Below are positions 62,977 through 64,000 of a DNA stretch of 64,000 nt, piece after piece. Location of the stretch: contig NC_058498.1 of the NCBI RefSeq assembly GCF_020382885.2, forward strand, positions 6,918,501 to 6,982,500, read 5' to 3'. The first letter of the stretch is position 1. Each line of letters begins with the position of its first letter. This DNA is from Scatophagus argus. Its lineage: Eukaryota > Chordata > Actinopteri > Scatophagidae. Below the pieces are notes generated by a model, which saw nothing but the letters and a program-made list of their open reading frames with translations, did no database searches and was not told where the DNA came from. Made by a program: the position numbers and the translations under genes.

Positions 62977-63476
62977 GCAGTATATAGACAAAAGTATTTG
63001 GACACCATTACACCAACAGGGTCTTCACATTCTAAACACACAGACAGCTTTGCAGCTATAACAGTTTCCACTCTTCTGGGAAGGCTTTCTACAAGATTTT
63101 GGAGGGTTTCTGTGGGGATTTTTGCCCATTCATGCAGTAGAGCATTTATGAGTTCAGACACTGATGTTGGACCAAAAGGCCTGGCTCACAATCTCTGGGC
63201 CAGTCAAGTTCTTCCACACCAAACTCATCCAGCCATGTCTTTATGGCGCTTTGCTTTGTGCACTGGGCCACAGTCATGCTGGAATAGAAAAGGGCCTTCT
63301 ACAAACTGTTGCCACAAAGTTGGAAGCATAGCATCGTCCAAAATATCTTGGTATGCTGAAGCATTAAGATTTCCCTTCACTGAAAGTAGTGTGCAACCCC
63401 TGAAAAACAACTCCATACAGCAAATAAATTCACTAATAAAGAGATGTGTCCCAATACTTTTGCCTATATACTGTAT
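62977..63476 (-). mobile_element. Tc1/mariner-derived short element, copy C, with both terminal inverted repeats
   Basis: The left end CAGTATATAGACAAAAGTATTTGGACACC (about 62978-63006) is matched in inverse at the right by GTGTCCCAATACTTTTGCCTATATACTG (about 63447-63474). The interior read on the minus strand holds fragments of a Tc1 transposase C terminus (DVLDDAMLPTLWQQF-like and FLFQHDCGPVHKAK). The [19 protein letters not shown] segment present in copy A is deleted. It is about 0.5 kb and non-autonomous. Confidence 0.88.
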
Positions 63477-64000
63477 ATTACATGTGGAATGTAACTTGCC
63501 TAACACTAGTGACAGATCACTGTTGAAGTTGTTCAGTATTGTATGGAACTTATCAGCATATCAGCATGAATCGTGCCTCAGCACCATGTAGCCCATCCCT
63601 CTGGGTTTTGCATGACATGTGCCGACAACAACCAACATGGCTGACTCAGGTTAAGAGGTTTGTGCTGCAGCGTTGCTATAGATTAGTGTAAATCTAACCA
63701 GACGTGACAGACGAGAGTAAGAAAATATTTTTGCTGCCTGGAGCAAACATCTGCCTTTCGCTTCTTGTCTCAATCTTTTGTCTCATTATGATTCAATAAA
63801 TCACTGAGGTACTGTATTTGTCAAAACTGGCCCAGACAGGGTGAAAAATACCTACCAGGCATATGTCACCAAGGATGAAGTTAATAGATAACAGAAAATA
63901 AATCTGTGGAAGTAATTAAAGCCCACATACAGAGTAGAGACTGAAAGCTAAAGTGTATCAGTCAAACTGAAAATTTAAATTTGCTGTACACAAGAAAATT
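63477..64000. other. Right end of window, nothing recognised
   Basis: AT-rich sequence without a supported reading frame, RNA gene or clear repeat. Confidence 0.5.

Noticed and set aside
62998..63591. 197-codon plus-strand ORF, one of the longest in the window
   Set aside because: It runs antisense through the Tc1-derived copy C and into flanking DNA; the transposase remnant is on the other strand.

Overview
The window is vertebrate nuclear DNA, almost certainly from a ray-finned (teleost) fish. It holds compact intron-split genes recognisable by eye (hemicentin, ARPC5, cytosolic phospholipase A2 alpha, cyclooxygenase-2, phosducin), set in AT-rich, CA-microsatellite-rich DNA with Tc1-derived elements and tRNA-derived SINEs of the kinds common in fish. 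There is nothing prokaryotic, no CRISPR array and no operon. The species cannot be named from the sequence alone.

Layout from left to right. 1-1492 (+): the last three coding exons of hemicentin (HMCN1), followed by its 3' UTR. 5168-7484 (-): complete ARPC5 in four coding exons, convergent with HMCN1. 7.5-14.5 kb: no confirmed gene, but old repeats and one signal-peptide-like ORF ending at a splice donor. 14505-29274 (-): complete PLA2G4A in 18 coding exons (749 residues), with a probable non-coding first exon near 30.9-31.05 kb. 32316-36245 (+): complete PTGS2 in ten exons (608 residues), with a TATA/CRE/E-box promoter and an AU-rich 3' UTR. 36.8-57.3 kb: about 20 kb without a confirmed gene, holding a Tc1-derived element, degenerate SINEs, a long GATA/GACA microsatellite and one ambiguous two-strand ORF cluster at 39 kb. 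57309-58810 (+): complete phosducin (PDC) in three coding exons (236 residues). 59.8-64 kb: repeats and a third Tc1-derived element.

The gene set matches human 1q25-q31 (ARPC5, HMCN1, PDC, PTGS2 and PLA2G4A are all there) but is much more compact. The functional core is the divergent pair PLA2G4A/PTGS2. cPLA2-alpha releases arachidonate from membrane phospholipid and COX-2 converts it to prostaglandin H2. Here their likely start sites are only about 1.2 kb apart, so a shared control region is plausible. ARPC5 (actin nucleation), HMCN1 (extracellular matrix) and PDC (photoreceptor G-protein regulation) look like unrelated neighbours.

The most distinctive structural observation is in ARPC5. 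Its three introns have three different terminal types: an AT-AC intron with U12 donor and branch-point motifs, a GT-AG intron and a GC-AG intron. I saw no convincing new multi-gene system. The unexplained items are the signal-peptide-like ORF at 13.35-13.57 kb and the ORF cluster at 38.97-39.6 kb.
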